Shown: one piece after another, positions 28,391 through 37,226 of the stretch
Numbering within the stretch: position 1 is the first letter of the stretch
How the letters are laid out: every line of letters starts with the position of its first letter
Source of the DNA: JADJVL01 sp039812765
GTDB taxonomy: Bacteria; Acidobacteriota; Holophagae; Holophagales; Holophagaceae
NCBI GenBank assembly: GCA_039812765.1
Contig: JBDIBF010000002.1
Span: 1-64,000 of the forward strand
DNA: 64,000 nucleotides
Reading direction: 5' to 3'
Translations under genes and position numbers: made by a program
The notes under the pieces: model-generated
The model's input: only the letters and a program-made list of their open reading frames with translations
What the model was told of the DNA's origin: nothing
The model's database searches: none

Positions 28391-30019
28391 GTGAAGGACC
28401 ACCACGGCACCTACGACTTCGTCATCATCGGCTCGGGCTTCGGGGGCAGCGTCAGCGCCCTGCGGCTGGCCCAGAAGGGCTACTCGGTGCTGGTGCTGGA
28501 GCGGGGCCGGCGCTTCCGGGACCAGGACTTCGCCAAGAGCACCTGGAACCTCCGGCGCTACCTGTGGGCGCCGCGCCTGGGCCTGCGGGGCATCCTCCAG
28601 ATCAGCCCCTTCAAGGACGTCTTCGTGCTCCACGGCGCCGGCGTGGGGGGCGGCAGCCTGGGCTACGCCAACGTCCTCATGCAGCCCCTGGACGAGGCCT
28701 TCGACAGCCCGGCGTGGCAGGTGCCCGTGCGCTGGGGCGAGGTGCTGAGGCCCCACTACGCCGAGGCGCGGCGCATGCTCGGGGTCGCGCTGAATCCGCG
28801 CCTGACCCCGGCCGACCAGGTGCTGAAGGGCATCGCCGAAGGCCTCGGCCGGGGGGACAGCTTCCGCCCGGTGGAGACCGGCACCTTCTTCGGCGAGCCC
28901 GGGCAGGAGGGCCAGGAGGTCCCCGACCCCTATTTCGGCGGCGAAGGCCCGGCCCGGAAGGCCTGCATCCACTGCGGGGGCTGCATGGTGGGCTGCCGCC
29001 ACAACGCGAAGAACACGCTGCCCAAGAACTACCTGTACTTCGCCGAGAAGCTGGGCGTGGAAGTGATGCCCGACACGGTGGTGCGGGACATCCGGCCGCT
29101 CCAGGGCGCCGGCGACGGCGCGCGCTACGAGCTGAGGCTCGCCGGCCCGGGCTGGTTCAGCCTCCCCCGGAAGCCCGTGCGGGCGAGGAACGTCATCGTG
29201 GCCGCCGGGGCCCTGGGCACCCTGCGCCTCCTGTTCCGCTGCCGGGACGTCACGAAGTCCCTGCCGGACCTCTCCCCCCGCCTCGGCGAGCGCGTGCGCA
29301 CCAACAGCGAGGCCCTGCTGGGCAGCGTGGCCCGCAAGCACGACGTGGACTACTCCCGCGGCATCGCCATCACCTCCATCATCCAGGCCGACCCCATCAC
29401 CACCGTGGAGCCCTGCCGCTACCCTGCGGGATCGTCGCTGATGCGGTTCCTCAGCGGGCCGGTGGTCACCTCGGGCGGTTTCCTGTCCCGGGTCTTCCAG
29501 TCGGCGCGGGACATCCTCAAGCGCCCCGGCGACTTCCTGCGCACCCACGTGCGTCCGGGCTGGGCCGAAGCGGCCACCATCCTGCTGGTCATGCAGTGGG
29601 AGGACAACCGCCTGAAGCTGCGGCCCGGTCGCAGCCGCTTCACCTTCGGCCGGCGGGACCTCGTCTCCGAGCCCGATGGCGTCGCGGCCCTGCCGCCCCC
29701 GAAGGTGGAGACCGCCCATGCGGTCCTGCAGAAATTCGCCGAGGCCACCAACGGCATCCCCATGGGCAGCATCAACGAGGGCCTCTTCAACATCCCGCTC
29801 ACCGCGCACATCCTGGGCGGCGTGCCCTTCGGCCAGGACGCCTCCGAGGGGGTCATCGGCGCGGACTGCCAGGTCCACGGCCACCCGGGGCTCTACGTGG
29901 TGGACGGCTCCATCCTCCCGGCCAATCCCGGCGTGAACCCGAGCCTCACCATCACCGCCATGGCGGAGTACGCCATGAGCCGGGTGCCGGAAAAGCAGGC
30001 TCTGGGCTCTGGGCTCTAG
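28391..30019 (+). CDS. GMC-family FAD oxidoreductase, cholesterol-oxidase-like
   Basis: 542 aa. The FAD-binding Rossmann motif VIIGSGFGGSVSALRLA is at the N-terminus, followed by LERGRRF and the second FAD segment GAGVGGGSLGYANVLM. A four-Cys motif CIHCGGCMVGCRHNAKNT lies at about residues 197-215, as in cholesterol-oxidase-type GMC enzymes. The C-terminal GMC block has HILGGVPFGQDASEGVI, GLYVVDGSILPANPGVNPSLT and ends in an AMAEYAM helix. It probably oxidises a sterol-like or other alicyclic alcohol; the substrate is unknown. There is no export signal. GTG start, leaderless by its promoter. Confidence 0.88.
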   Translation: MKDHHGTYDFVIIGSGFGGSVSALRLAQKGYSVLVLERGRRFRDQDFAKSTWNLRRYLWAPRLGLRGILQISPFKDVFVLHGAGVGGGSLGYANVLMQPLDEAFDSPAWQVPVRWGEVLRPHYAEARRMLGVALNPRLTPADQVLKGIAEGLGRGDSFRPVETGTFFGEPGQEGQEVPDPYFGGEGPARKACIHCGGCMVGCRHNAKNTLPKNYLYFAEKLGVEVMPDTVVRDIRPLQGAGDGARYELRLAGPGWFSLPRKPVRARNVIVAAGALGTLRLLFRCRDVTKSLPDLSPRLGERVRTNSEALLGSVARKHDVDYSRGIAITSIIQADPITTVEPCRYPAGSSLMRFLSGPVVTSGGFLSRVFQSARDILKRPGDFLRTHVRPGWAEAATILLVMQWEDNRLKLRPGRSRFTFGRRDLVSEPDGVAALPPPKVETAHAVLQKFAEATNGIPMGSINEGLFNIPLTAHILGGVPFGQDASEGVIGADCQVHGHPGLYVVDGSILPANPGVNPSLTITAMAEYAMSRVPEKQALGSGL

Positions 30020-30090
30020 GCTCCGGTCAGGACGGTGGGCTCTAGGCTTTTAGCCAAGCCCTTGGCGTCATGGCAAGAGCCCAGAGCCCA
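30003..30090. repeat. GGGCTCT-rich inverted repeat
   Basis: A 15-bp perfect inverted repeat: TGGGCTCTGGGCTCT (30003-30017) with its complement at 30076-30090. Extra GGGCTCT/AGGCT copies lie between. It overlaps the last codons of the GMC gene and could terminate it. Confidence 0.75.
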
Positions 30091-30103
30091 TAGCCCATAG
30101 CCC

Positions 30104-30109
30104 TACACT
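30104..30109 (+). promoter_or_regulatory. -10 box, leaderless mazG
   Basis: TACACT, exactly 6 bases before the ATG at 30116. Confidence 0.5.
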
Positions 30110-30115
30110 GAGGGC

Positions 30116-30895
30116 ATGACCGCCCCGACCACCCTCGCCGCCCTCATGGCCGCCCTGCGCCATCCCGCGTCGGGATGCCCCTGGGACCTGGAGCAGGACC
30201 ACCGGAGCCTGGCGAAGTACCTCCGGGAGGAGGCGGCGGAGGTGCTGGACGCCCTGGCCGCCCACGTGCCCGGGGACGAGGCCTCGGAGCGGCACCTGCG
30301 GGAGGAACTGGGCGACCTGTGGCTGCAGGTGGTCTTCCACGCCCGCATGGCGGCGGACCGCGGCGCCTGGGACCTCCATGACGTGGAGCGCGCGGTGGTG
30401 GAGAAGCTGGTGCGGCGCCATCCCCACGTCTTCGGCGACGTAGCGGTCAACGGCTCCGAGGACGTGCTCACCAACTGGGACGCCATCAAGCAGGAGGAGC
30501 GGGGCGGGGCCGAGCGCCGGCTGCTGGAGGGCATGGCCGCGAGCCTCTCGCCGCTGGAGGAGGCGATGGTGATCGGGAAGAAGTGCGCGAAGGTGGGCTT
30601 CGAGTGGCCCGACCTGGACGGCGTCCTCGACAAGGTGAAGGAGGAGGTCGGCGAGCTGCAGGCCGAGACGGATCCCCGGCGCGTGGAGGAGGAGTTCGGC
30701 GACGTGCTCTTCTCCCTGGTGCAGTGGGCCCGCAAGAAGGGCGTGGACCCCGACCGCGCCCTGCGCCGGCAGATGACGCGCTTCCGCGCGCGCTTCGAGG
30801 CCGTGGAGGACGACGCGAAGGCCCACGGCGGCTGGGAGGCGCGGAGCCTCGAGCAGATGGAGGCCGCCTGGCAGGCGGCGAAGCGGATGGGATGA
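30116..30895 (+). CDS. mazG: Nucleoside triphosphate pyrophosphohydrolase MazG
   Basis: 259 aa, full-length two-domain MazG. The N-terminal domain has CPWDLEQDHRSLAKYLREEAAEV with EELGDLWLQVVFHA (EExxE...ExxD metal site). The C-terminal domain repeats KVKEEVGELQ and EEEFGDVLFSLVQWARKK. The inter-domain KPHVFGD-type segment is RRHPHVFGDV. It hydrolyses NTPs and dNTPs to monophosphates, and may act in house-cleaning or (p)ppGpp control. It overlaps the next gene by 4 bases (ATGA). Confidence 0.95.
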   Translation: MTAPTTLAALMAALRHPASGCPWDLEQDHRSLAKYLREEAAEVLDALAAHVPGDEASERHLREELGDLWLQVVFHARMAADRGAWDLHDVERAVVEKLVRRHPHVFGDVAVNGSEDVLTNWDAIKQEERGGAERRLLEGMAASLSPLEEAMVIGKKCAKVGFEWPDLDGVLDKVKEEVGELQAETDPRRVEEEFGDVLFSLVQWARKKGVDPDRALRRQMTRFRARFEAVEDDAKAHGGWEARSLEQMEAAWQAAKRMG

Positions 30896-32352
30896 TGTTC
30901 CCGCTGCCTTCCTTCATCCTCACGTTGTCCCATCCGGTCCGGGAGGACGCCCTCGCCTGCGCGCGGGCCCTCCCCGCCGAGGTCCTTCCGGAGCTGCGCC
31001 TGGACCTTTTCCGGGGAGCGGATCCCGCCTCGATCACGCGCGACCTCGGCGGCCGCTGCGTCGTGACCGCGCGCCGGGTCTCCGAGCTTGGCCTGTGGCC
31101 GGACGATGATGAGGCCGGACGCCTCGCGGCCCTGCGGGCGGCGGTCGAGGCCGGCGCCGCCTGGGTGGACCTCGAGTGGGAGCTTCCCATCCCCGCCTGG
31201 CTCGCCGCGCGCCGAGGCCAGGTCGGCCTCCTGCGCTCGGTGCATGTGGCGCCCGGTGTCTTCGACGGCCTCGCGCGGCTCCAGAGCCTGCCGGAAGGCG
31301 ACGCCTTCAAGTGGGTGGGCCACGCGGACTCCCTGCGGGACCTCGCCCACGCGAAGACCTTCTGCGAGGCGGCGGCGTCAAAAGGCCTCGTGGCCGCTGG
31401 CTTCCTCATGGGCCCCAAGGGCATCGCGTCGCGCTGTCTGCAGCGGGCCTGGGGCTGCGCCTTCACCTACGCCGCGCCGGAGGACCGACTCCCCGCCGCG
31501 CCCGGGCAGCTCTCGCTGGCCACCCTGCGGGCCTGGGGCGTCCACCGCGCGGGACCCCGCACGAAGGTCTTCGCGGTGGCGGGGGAGCCCGTGCTCCACT
31601 CCCGCTCGCCCGCCTTCCACAACCGGCGCTTCGCCGAGGCCGGCGTGGACGCGCTCTACCTGCCCCTCGAGTCCCCGGATCCGGACGAGGTCCTCACCGC
31701 CGCGGGCATCCTCCACGCGCAGGGGCTGAGCCTCACCGCGCCCTTGAAGGAGAGCCTCCCGCCCCGACTCGGGCTGAATGGCCCCCTGAACACGCTGTGG
31801 CGGGAAGGAGGCGCCTGGCAGGGGGCGAACACCGACGCCGAAGCGCTGGAAGCGGTCCTCCGCGGCCTCCCGGCCGGGCCCGTCCTGGTGCTCGGCAGCG
31901 GCGGCGTCGCGGCCACCAGCCTGGCCGTGGCGGAGCGCCAGGGGCGGAAGGCCCGCGCCGCCTCGAGGCAGGCCCCGCTCACGGCCGCGGAGGTGTCCGC
32001 CTTCGCCCCGGTGGGGGTCATCCAGGCCACCAGCCTCGGCATGTCCGCGGGCGATCCCGCGCCCTTCCCGGAGCTGCTGGAGGCCGCGCGGCCGGGCCTG
32101 GCCTGGGCCGTCGAGTGGATCTACAAGGAGCGCACCGCCTTCGCCGCCTGGGCGCGGGCATCGGGACTCCACCTCGTGGAGGGCGCGGCCCTCTTCGAGG
32201 CCCAGGCCGAAGCCCAGAGCCGACGCTTCCTGCGCGTCGCCGGCGTGGCGGCAGGGCTTGGCCCGGACGCCACGTGGGGGAGCACGAGGGGGGACGAAGC
32301 GCGACCGCGGGAAGCGGGCGGTCCCCCCTCGTTCAAGCCAGGCGAAGGCTGA
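30892..32352 (+). CDS. aroDE: Fused type I 3-dehydroquinate dehydratase / shikimate dehydrogenase
   Basis: 486 aa. Residues ~1-220 are a type I dehydroquinase barrel: ELRLDLF, VDLEWELP, RSVHVAPGVFDG (His) and the Schiff-base Lys region AFKWVGHADSLRD. Residues ~228-470 are AroE: VFAVAGEPVLHSRSPAFHNR (SxS substrate loop), SLTAPLKESL (catalytic Lys), GANTDAEAL (Asp), and NADP-binding LVLGSGGVAATS. It catalyses steps 3 and 4 of the shikimate pathway. This fusion is typical of plants and some bacterial groups. The tail (last ~25 aa) is Gly/Arg/Pro-rich. Start ATGATG, coupled to mazG; the second ATG (30895) is equally possible. Confidence 0.92.
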   Translation: MMFPLPSFILTLSHPVREDALACARALPAEVLPELRLDLFRGADPASITRDLGGRCVVTARRVSELGLWPDDDEAGRLAALRAAVEAGAAWVDLEWELPIPAWLAARRGQVGLLRSVHVAPGVFDGLARLQSLPEGDAFKWVGHADSLRDLAHAKTFCEAAASKGLVAAGFLMGPKGIASRCLQRAWGCAFTYAAPEDRLPAAPGQLSLATLRAWGVHRAGPRTKVFAVAGEPVLHSRSPAFHNRRFAEAGVDALYLPLESPDPDEVLTAAGILHAQGLSLTAPLKESLPPRLGLNGPLNTLWREGGAWQGANTDAEALEAVLRGLPAGPVLVLGSGGVAATSLAVAERQGRKARAASRQAPLTAAEVSAFAPVGVIQATSLGMSAGDPAPFPELLEAARPGLAWAVEWIYKERTAFAAWARASGLHLVEGAALFEAQAEAQSRRFLRVAGVAAGLGPDATWGSTRGDEARPREAGGPPSFKPGEG

Positions 32353-32358
32353 TAGCCT
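32353..32358 (+). promoter_or_regulatory. -10 box, leaderless NtrC-like gene
   Basis: TAGCCT, exactly 6 bases before the ATG at 32365 and directly after the aroDE stop codon. Confidence 0.5.
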
Positions 32359-32364
32359 CCAGCC

Positions 32365-33597
32365 ATGCGCCTGCTCCTGGTGGAGGACAAGGACAGCTTC
32401 CGGCGCCTGCTGGTGCAGGCCCTCGCGGACTCGCCCTGGACCGTCGAAGCCGTCGCGGACCCCGCCGAGGCCCTGCGCTCCCTGGCCGCCACCTCCCACG
32501 ACGTGATGGTCACCGACCTGCGTCTGCCGTCCATGAGCGGGCTGGAGCTGATCCGCCAGGCCAAGCGCCTCCAGCCCGCCCTCCGGGTGGTGCTCATGAG
32601 CGCCTTCGGCGAGCCGAAGGACATCGTGGAGGCCATGCGCCTGGGCGCCGACGACTTCCTGCCCAAGCCCTTCGACCTCGACGTCTTCCTCGCCCTGCTG
32701 GACCGCCTCCGGGCCCTGGTGGGGGCGCCGCCACCGGACCCCGGCGAACCCTGGGTGGCGCGCAGCCCCGCCATGCGCGCCCTGCAGTCGGGCCTCGAGG
32801 CCGCCGCCGACCTGCCGGCCCCGGCGATCTTCCTCGGCGAGCCGGCCACCGGGCGTTCGAGGGCCGCTCGGCGGCTCCACACCCTGCGCACGCCCAAGGG
32901 GCCCTTCGTCAGGATTCCGGCGACGGACCTCGGAGCCCTGGGGCCCGACCTGAGGCTTCTGCGGCTGGCGGAGGGCGGGAGCCTGCTCCTGACCGGCCTG
33001 GAGGCCCTCCAGGGCGAGGGCGCCGCCGCCCTGGCCTCGGCCATGGACGCCACCGGGGAACGGGACCTCCGCTGGCTCGCCACCGCCACGGCGGAACGGG
33101 ACCTCGCGCTCCCCCTCGCGGGCCGCTTCGGCGCCTTGACCTTCACCTGCCCCCCTCTGAAGGAGCGCCTCGAGGACCTTGTCCCGCTCTTCACGGCCTT
33201 CCTCCAGGCGGCCGCGCGCGTCGCGGGAAGGCCGGAGCCCCGGGTGGACCGGGCCGTGGAGCGGGAACTCCCGGCCCGGGCCTGGCCGGGACAGCTGAAG
33301 GACCTTCAGGCCTGCGCGGCCCGGGCCCTGGCGGAGTCGGAGGGCGCGATGGTGCGAAGGCTTCCGCCCGGAGGCGCTCCCTCCACGCCGCTGCAGGTGC
33401 CGTGGCCGGAACCGGGGGAGCTGGAAGAGATGACGCGGGCGGTGGGCCGGGCCGCGACGCCTGCCCTGCTGCGGCGGGCCCTGGAATCCCACGGGGGCGA
33501 TCCCGCGCGGGCCGCGGCGGCTCTCGGGATCACCGTGCGGGTCCTCGGCTCGCGCTTGCGGGAGCACGGCATTTCCCTGGAGAATCAGGAGCCATGA
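32365..33597 (+). CDS. Degenerate NtrC-type response regulator
   Basis: 410 aa. An intact receiver domain (VEDKD acidic pocket, phospho-acceptor Asp51 in VMVTDLRLP, Lys in LPKPFD) is followed by a shortened AAA+ region and a Fis-type helix-turn-helix (DPARAAAALGITVRVLGSRLREHG). The Walker A motif reads GEPATGRSRAARRL, with Arg164 replacing the P-loop Lys. No GAFTGA sigma54 loop is seen, and the Walker B GGT/LDE pattern is weak (AEGGSLLLTGLEAL). It therefore probably binds DNA in response to phosphorylation but cannot remodel sigma54. No cognate kinase is adjacent. It overlaps the moxR-like gene by 4 bases. Confidence 0.82.
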   Translation: MRLLLVEDKDSFRRLLVQALADSPWTVEAVADPAEALRSLAATSHDVMVTDLRLPSMSGLELIRQAKRLQPALRVVLMSAFGEPKDIVEAMRLGADDFLPKPFDLDVFLALLDRLRALVGAPPPDPGEPWVARSPAMRALQSGLEAAADLPAPAIFLGEPATGRSRAARRLHTLRTPKGPFVRIPATDLGALGPDLRLLRLAEGGSLLLTGLEALQGEGAAALASAMDATGERDLRWLATATAERDLALPLAGRFGALTFTCPPLKERLEDLVPLFTAFLQAAARVAGRPEPRVDRAVERELPARAWPGQLKDLQACAARALAESEGAMVRRLPPGGAPSTPLQVPWPEPGELEEMTRAVGRAATPALLRRALESHGGDPARAAAALGITVRVLGSRLREHGISLENQEP

Positions 33598-34565
33598 CGG
33601 CGCCCTCGAACCTCGCCCTGAGCAGCCCCGAGCGCTCCGCCTATCTCCGCGCGCAGGTCCGACTCGGCCTCGACGCCCTCCAGGGGGTCGTGGTGGGCAA
33701 GGATGCGCAGGTGCGCCGGGCCCTGGCCACCCTGCTGTCCGGGGGGCACCTGCTGCTGGAGGACCTGCCCGGCGTCGGCAAGACCACGCTGGCCCGCGGC
33801 CTCTCCCGCCTCCTCGGCGGGACCTTCCAGCGCGTCCAGGGGACCAACGACCTGCTGCCTTCGGACCTCCTCGGGGTCCACCTCTGGGACCCGGACGCGA
33901 AGGCCTTCCGATTCCAGCCAGGACCGGTCTTCGCGAACGTCGTGCTCCTCGACGAGCTCAACCGCATCGGCCCCAAGACCCAGAGCGCCCTCCTGGAGGT
34001 GATGGTGGAGGGGCAGGTGAGCCTCGAGCGGGAGACCCACGTGCTGCCCGACCCCTTCTTCGTGGTGGCGACCCAGAACCCCCTCGACCACGCGGGCACC
34101 TTCCCCCTCCCCGAGAGCCAGCTCGACCGCTTCGCCTGCGTGCTCCACCTCGGCTACCCCGACCGGGAGGCCGAGCGCCTCGTGCTCACCGGCCGCGCGG
34201 GCGCGCGCCGCCTGGACGCCCTCGAGCCGGTGCTGGACCTCACGGCCTGGAGGCTCGCGCGGGCGGACGTGCATGGGGTGAAGGTCGCCGACCCGGTGCT
34301 GGACTACATCGCCCGGCTGGTGGCGCGGGTCCGGGACGAAGGCGGCTTCTGCTCCACCCGGGCCGCCCAGCACTGGATCGCCCTCGCCAAGGCGGAAGCC
34401 TGGCTGGACGGCCGGGACTTCCTCACCCCGGATGACCTGCAGGCCTGCTTCGCCGACGCGATGGCCCACCGGGGCACCCTCGACGACCGCCGGCTGAGCC
34501 GCAGCGATCGGCGGGACCACCTCCTCAGGGCCCTCGCGGACATCCCGGTGGGCTGGAAGCCCTGA
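33594..34565 (+). CDS. MoxR-family AAA+ ATPase
   Basis: 323 aa. Typical MoxR: VVGKDAQVRRALATLLSGGHLLLEDLPGVGKTT (contains Walker A; quoted in shortened form elsewhere), Walker B VVLLDELNRIGPKTQSAL, sensor 1 VVATQNPLDHAGTFPLPESQ and a C-terminal lid domain. MoxR ATPases act as chaperones, often with von Willebrand A proteins, but no VWA partner is next to it. It starts inside the end of the NtrC-like gene (ATGA), and the RodZ-like gene follows 7 bases after its stop, so the three genes form an operon. Confidence 0.92.
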   Translation: MTAPSNLALSSPERSAYLRAQVRLGLDALQGVVVGKDAQVRRALATLLSGGHLLLEDLPGVGKTTLARGLSRLLGGTFQRVQGTNDLLPSDLLGVHLWDPDAKAFRFQPGPVFANVVLLDELNRIGPKTQSALLEVMVEGQVSLERETHVLPDPFFVVATQNPLDHAGTFPLPESQLDRFACVLHLGYPDREAERLVLTGRAGARRLDALEPVLDLTAWRLARADVHGVKVADPVLDYIARLVARVRDEGGFCSTRAAQHWIALAKAEAWLDGRDFLTPDDLQACFADAMAHRGTLDDRRLSRSDRRDHLLRALADIPVGWKP

Positions 34566-34572
34566 GGCCCGC

Positions 34573-35376
34573 GTGGACGCCACGGGCCTCGGGGATCTGC
34601 TGCGCCGCGCGAGGGCCGCGAGAGGGCTCTCGGCCGAGATGCTCGCCCGCGACCTGAACCTGGCGCCCCATGTCCTCCTCAAGCTCGAGTCAGAGGCCTG
34701 GGACGCGCTGCCCGCGGGGCAGGCCCGGCCCCTGGTCCGGCAGGTGGCCCGGCGCCTCGACGTGGACCTGGACGCCCACCGCGAGGCGTTCGAGCGGCTT
34801 CCGGGCGCGGCGGAATCCGAGGCGCCGGACCCGCGGGACGAGCGCCTGGAACGCCTCATCATGGGCGCGCTCACCGTGGGCAGCGCGGGGCTCCTGGCGT
34901 GGCTCGTCATCCCCGGTCGCGACCTCCGCCGGGGCGCCCTTGGCGCGCGGGCCTCGGAGGCGGCGCCCGGGCCCCCCCAGGCCCGCCCGGACGCGGTGGA
35001 ACACCAGGCCTATCCCGTGCTGGGCGAAGTGCTTCCCGAGGCGCCGCGCACGGAGGAGGGGACCCTCGTGAGCGTGCGGGTGCTCGACGCCTGCACCGCC
35101 ACCCTCGTCAGCGAGGGCCAATCGCGGAGCCGCGAACTGCGGGTGAGCGAGCCCTGGCTGCTGAGGGTGAAGGGAACCTTCACCCTCACCCTCGACAACG
35201 CAGGCGTCGCCACCGTGGAGGTCGGCGGACGCCGCATCCGCCATGGCCACAGCGTGGGCGAATCCTGGACCGGCCGCTTCGGGGCCGACGGCCAGTGGCT
35301 GCGGACGGCGCCCCCCATCCCCGAGGTGGCCACGGGGCCGGAGACCGAGGCGGGGCCGGCGGCGGAGAAGGAATAG
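34573..35376 (+). CDS. RodZ-like helix-turn-helix membrane protein
   Basis: 267 aa. The N-terminal HTH (LGDLLRRARAARGLSAEMLA, LNLAPHVLLKLES) is of the HTH_25/RodZ type. One transmembrane helix lies at about 95-113 (MGALTVGSAGLLAWLVI). A linker leads to a C-terminal beta domain like DUF4115 (LVSVRVLDACTATLVSEG, LRVKGTFTLTLDNAG, WTGRFGADGQWL). RodZ links MreB to the membrane and sets rod shape. This protein keeps the layout, but the HTH is diverged, so it may be a paralogue. GTG start, 7 bases after the MoxR stop. Confidence 0.8.
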   Translation: MDATGLGDLLRRARAARGLSAEMLARDLNLAPHVLLKLESEAWDALPAGQARPLVRQVARRLDVDLDAHREAFERLPGAAESEAPDPRDERLERLIMGALTVGSAGLLAWLVIPGRDLRRGALGARASEAAPGPPQARPDAVEHQAYPVLGEVLPEAPRTEEGTLVSVRVLDACTATLVSEGQSRSRELRVSEPWLLRVKGTFTLTLDNAGVATVEVGGRRIRHGHSVGESWTGRFGADGQWLRTAPPIPEVATGPETEAGPAAEKE

Positions 35377-35402
35377 CCCGGAGGCGCGGCCGCCCCCGGG
35401 GC

Positions 35403-35408
35403 TAGAAT
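35403..35408 (+). promoter_or_regulatory. -10 box, leaderless helical-protein gene
   Basis: TAGAAT, exactly 6 bases before the ATG at 35415. Confidence 0.55.
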
Positions 35409-35414
35409 GCCCCC

Positions 35415-36488
35415 ATGCACCCGCTCGTCGAACGCTTCCTCCAGAACCAGCTTCCGGAGCCGATGGTCGCCGCCCTGCTGGGCGGCGGGCTGCCGGTGCC
35501 GCCCCTCGACCTCGTCCAGGCCCAGGCCCACGCCTGGCTCACGGATTCGCCCCACAAGGACAAGGCCCTGGACGGATTCCTCTCCCTCCCGGAGAGCGTG
35601 GTGGACGGCATCCTCGAACACGAGATCGCCCCGCCGGGGCCCCTTGGCCTGATCCTCCGCTACCGCACCGAGCACGCCCTGCTTGAGCGGGCGCTGCTCC
35701 ACGGGGACCTCACCGCCGAGGTCCTGGAGCCCTGCATCGCCTCGCTCCCGGGGGACCTCCTCGAGATCCCGTTGAACAACCAGGTGCTGTGGATGCAGCG
35801 CCCCCGCATCCTCGACGAGCTCGAGCTGCACCCGGCCGCCTCCTACAACCTCAAGCGGAAGGTCAACGAGTTCCGCTTCGACGTGCTGAAGATCGGCAAC
35901 GAGGAGGTCGTCAAGGAGCGGCTCGAGATCCTCGACGAGGTGGAGGGCGGCCGGCTGGACGCGGCCTGGGCCGAGCTGCCCATGCCCGAGGCCGGCGCCG
36001 ACGACGAATCCGAGGAAGTGCTCCGGGAGCGCTACACCAAGCCCCTCCAGGACTTCGACGGGCAGGACATCAGCCTGACGCTCACCCAGCGCGTGATGCG
36101 CCTGCGCACGAACCAGAAGATCATGCTGGCCCAGAAGGGCGGCAAGGAGGAGCGCACCATCCTCATCCGGGAGGCCAACCGGCTCATCCAGGTCGGCGTC
36201 ATCCGCAACGCCCGCATCACCGACGGCGAGGTCGCCTACATCGCCCAGATGCGCAGCATCAACGAAGAAGTGCTCCGGATCATCACCCTGAACCGGGAAT
36301 GGATGAAGAAGTACGCCATCGTGAAGGCCCTCGTGCTCAACCCGAGGACACCCCTCCCCCTCGCGATGCAGCACTACCGGCGTCTCCACGAGTCCGACCT
36401 CAAGCTCATGCAGCGCGACAAGAACATCGCCGAGATGCTCAGGCGCGAGGCGAAGAAGTGGCTGGAGACGATGGGGCAGAAGAAGTAG
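35415..36488 (+). CDS. Uncharacterised helical protein
   Basis: 357 aa, soluble, almost entirely helical with many charged residues and no signal peptide. I do not recognise a named domain. Recurrent helix-loop units (for example LPESVVDGILEHEIAP, HGDLTAEVLEPCIASLPGDLL, KALVLNPRTPLPLAMQHYRRL) suggest a HEAT/DUF2336-like alpha solenoid. An acidic linker (EAGADDESEE) splits it in two. It has its own strong leaderless-type promoter and is the last gene before the tandem repeat array. Confidence 0.75.
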   Translation: MHPLVERFLQNQLPEPMVAALLGGGLPVPPLDLVQAQAHAWLTDSPHKDKALDGFLSLPESVVDGILEHEIAPPGPLGLILRYRTEHALLERALLHGDLTAEVLEPCIASLPGDLLEIPLNNQVLWMQRPRILDELELHPAASYNLKRKVNEFRFDVLKIGNEEVVKERLEILDEVEGGRLDAAWAELPMPEAGADDESEEVLRERYTKPLQDFDGQDISLTLTQRVMRLRTNQKIMLAQKGGKEERTILIREANRLIQVGVIRNARITDGEVAYIAQMRSINEEVLRIITLNREWMKKYAIVKALVLNPRTPLPLAMQHYRRLHESDLKLMQRDKNIAEMLRREAKKWLETMGQKK

Positions 36489-36512
36489 GCGCATCCTGCG
36501 CCTGACACCGGC

Positions 36513-37226
36513 CCGCCTGCGGACGCTTGCGCGTCCTGCGGCTGGCCCTACCGGCGCGCCGGCGCGGTTCGACCCCGCCCGCCCCCTCCAGAACGCTCGA
36601 AGCCCCCTTCCGGGGGCCTCTCAGTGGAGCGGGCGATCGGGATCCCCTCCGCGCTGCGCGCTGCGGGCCGCCGCCCGGCTGCGCCCGGGCCTCCGGCTCC
36701 GCCGGACCGCCTGCGGACGCTTGCGCGTCCTGCGGCTGGCCCTACCGGCGCGCCGGGGCGGTTCGATCCCGCACGCCCTCTCCAGAACGCTCGAAGCCCC
36801 CTTCCGGGGGCCTCTCACTGGAGCGGGCGATCGGGATCCCCTCCGCGCTGCGCGCTGCGGGCCGCCGCCCGGCTGCGCCCGGGCCTCCGGCTCCGCCGGA
36901 CCGCCTGCGGACGCTCGCGCGTCCTGCGTCTGGCCCTACCGGCGCGCCGGCGCGGTTCGATCCCGCACGCCCCCTCCAGAACGCTCGAAGCCCCCTTCCG
37001 GGGGCCTCTCACTGGAGCGGGCGATCGGGATCCCCTCCGCGCTGCGCGCTGCGGGCCGCCGCCCGGCTGCGCCCGGGCCTCCGGCTCCGCCGGACCGCCT
37101 GCGGACGCTCGCGCGTCCTACGTCTGGCCCTACCGGCGCGCCGGGGCGGTTCGATCCCGCACGCCCCCTCCAGAACGCTCGAAGCCCCCTTCCGGGGGCC
37201 TCTCACTGGAGCGGGCGATCGGGATC
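36513..37226. repeat. 194-bp tandem repeat array containing tRNA-Gly tails
   Basis: About 3.7 near-identical units with an exact 194-bp period. The 20-bp marker TGGAGCGGGCGATCGGGATC occurs at 36625, 36819, 37013 and 37207. That marker is the complement of the last 20 bases of the tRNA-Gly gene, and the 37207 copy is the real tRNA. Each unit also holds a GCCCCC-TTCC-GGGGGC terminator hairpin, a TTCGATC T-loop-like segment followed by CTCCA, and several GC-rich short palindromes. The 36489-37206 stretch has no credible gene. Confidence 0.93.
37184..37199 (-). terminator. Terminator hairpin of tRNA-Gly
   Basis: A 6-bp GCCCCC/GGGGGC stem with a 4-base loop lies 7 bases past the tRNA 3' end and is followed by TT on the minus strand. 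The same hairpin recurs in every 194-bp unit. Confidence 0.6.

Noticed and set aside
36513..37206. CRISPR array
   Set aside because: Repeats are 194 bp and contiguous, without unique spacers, and there are no cas genes.
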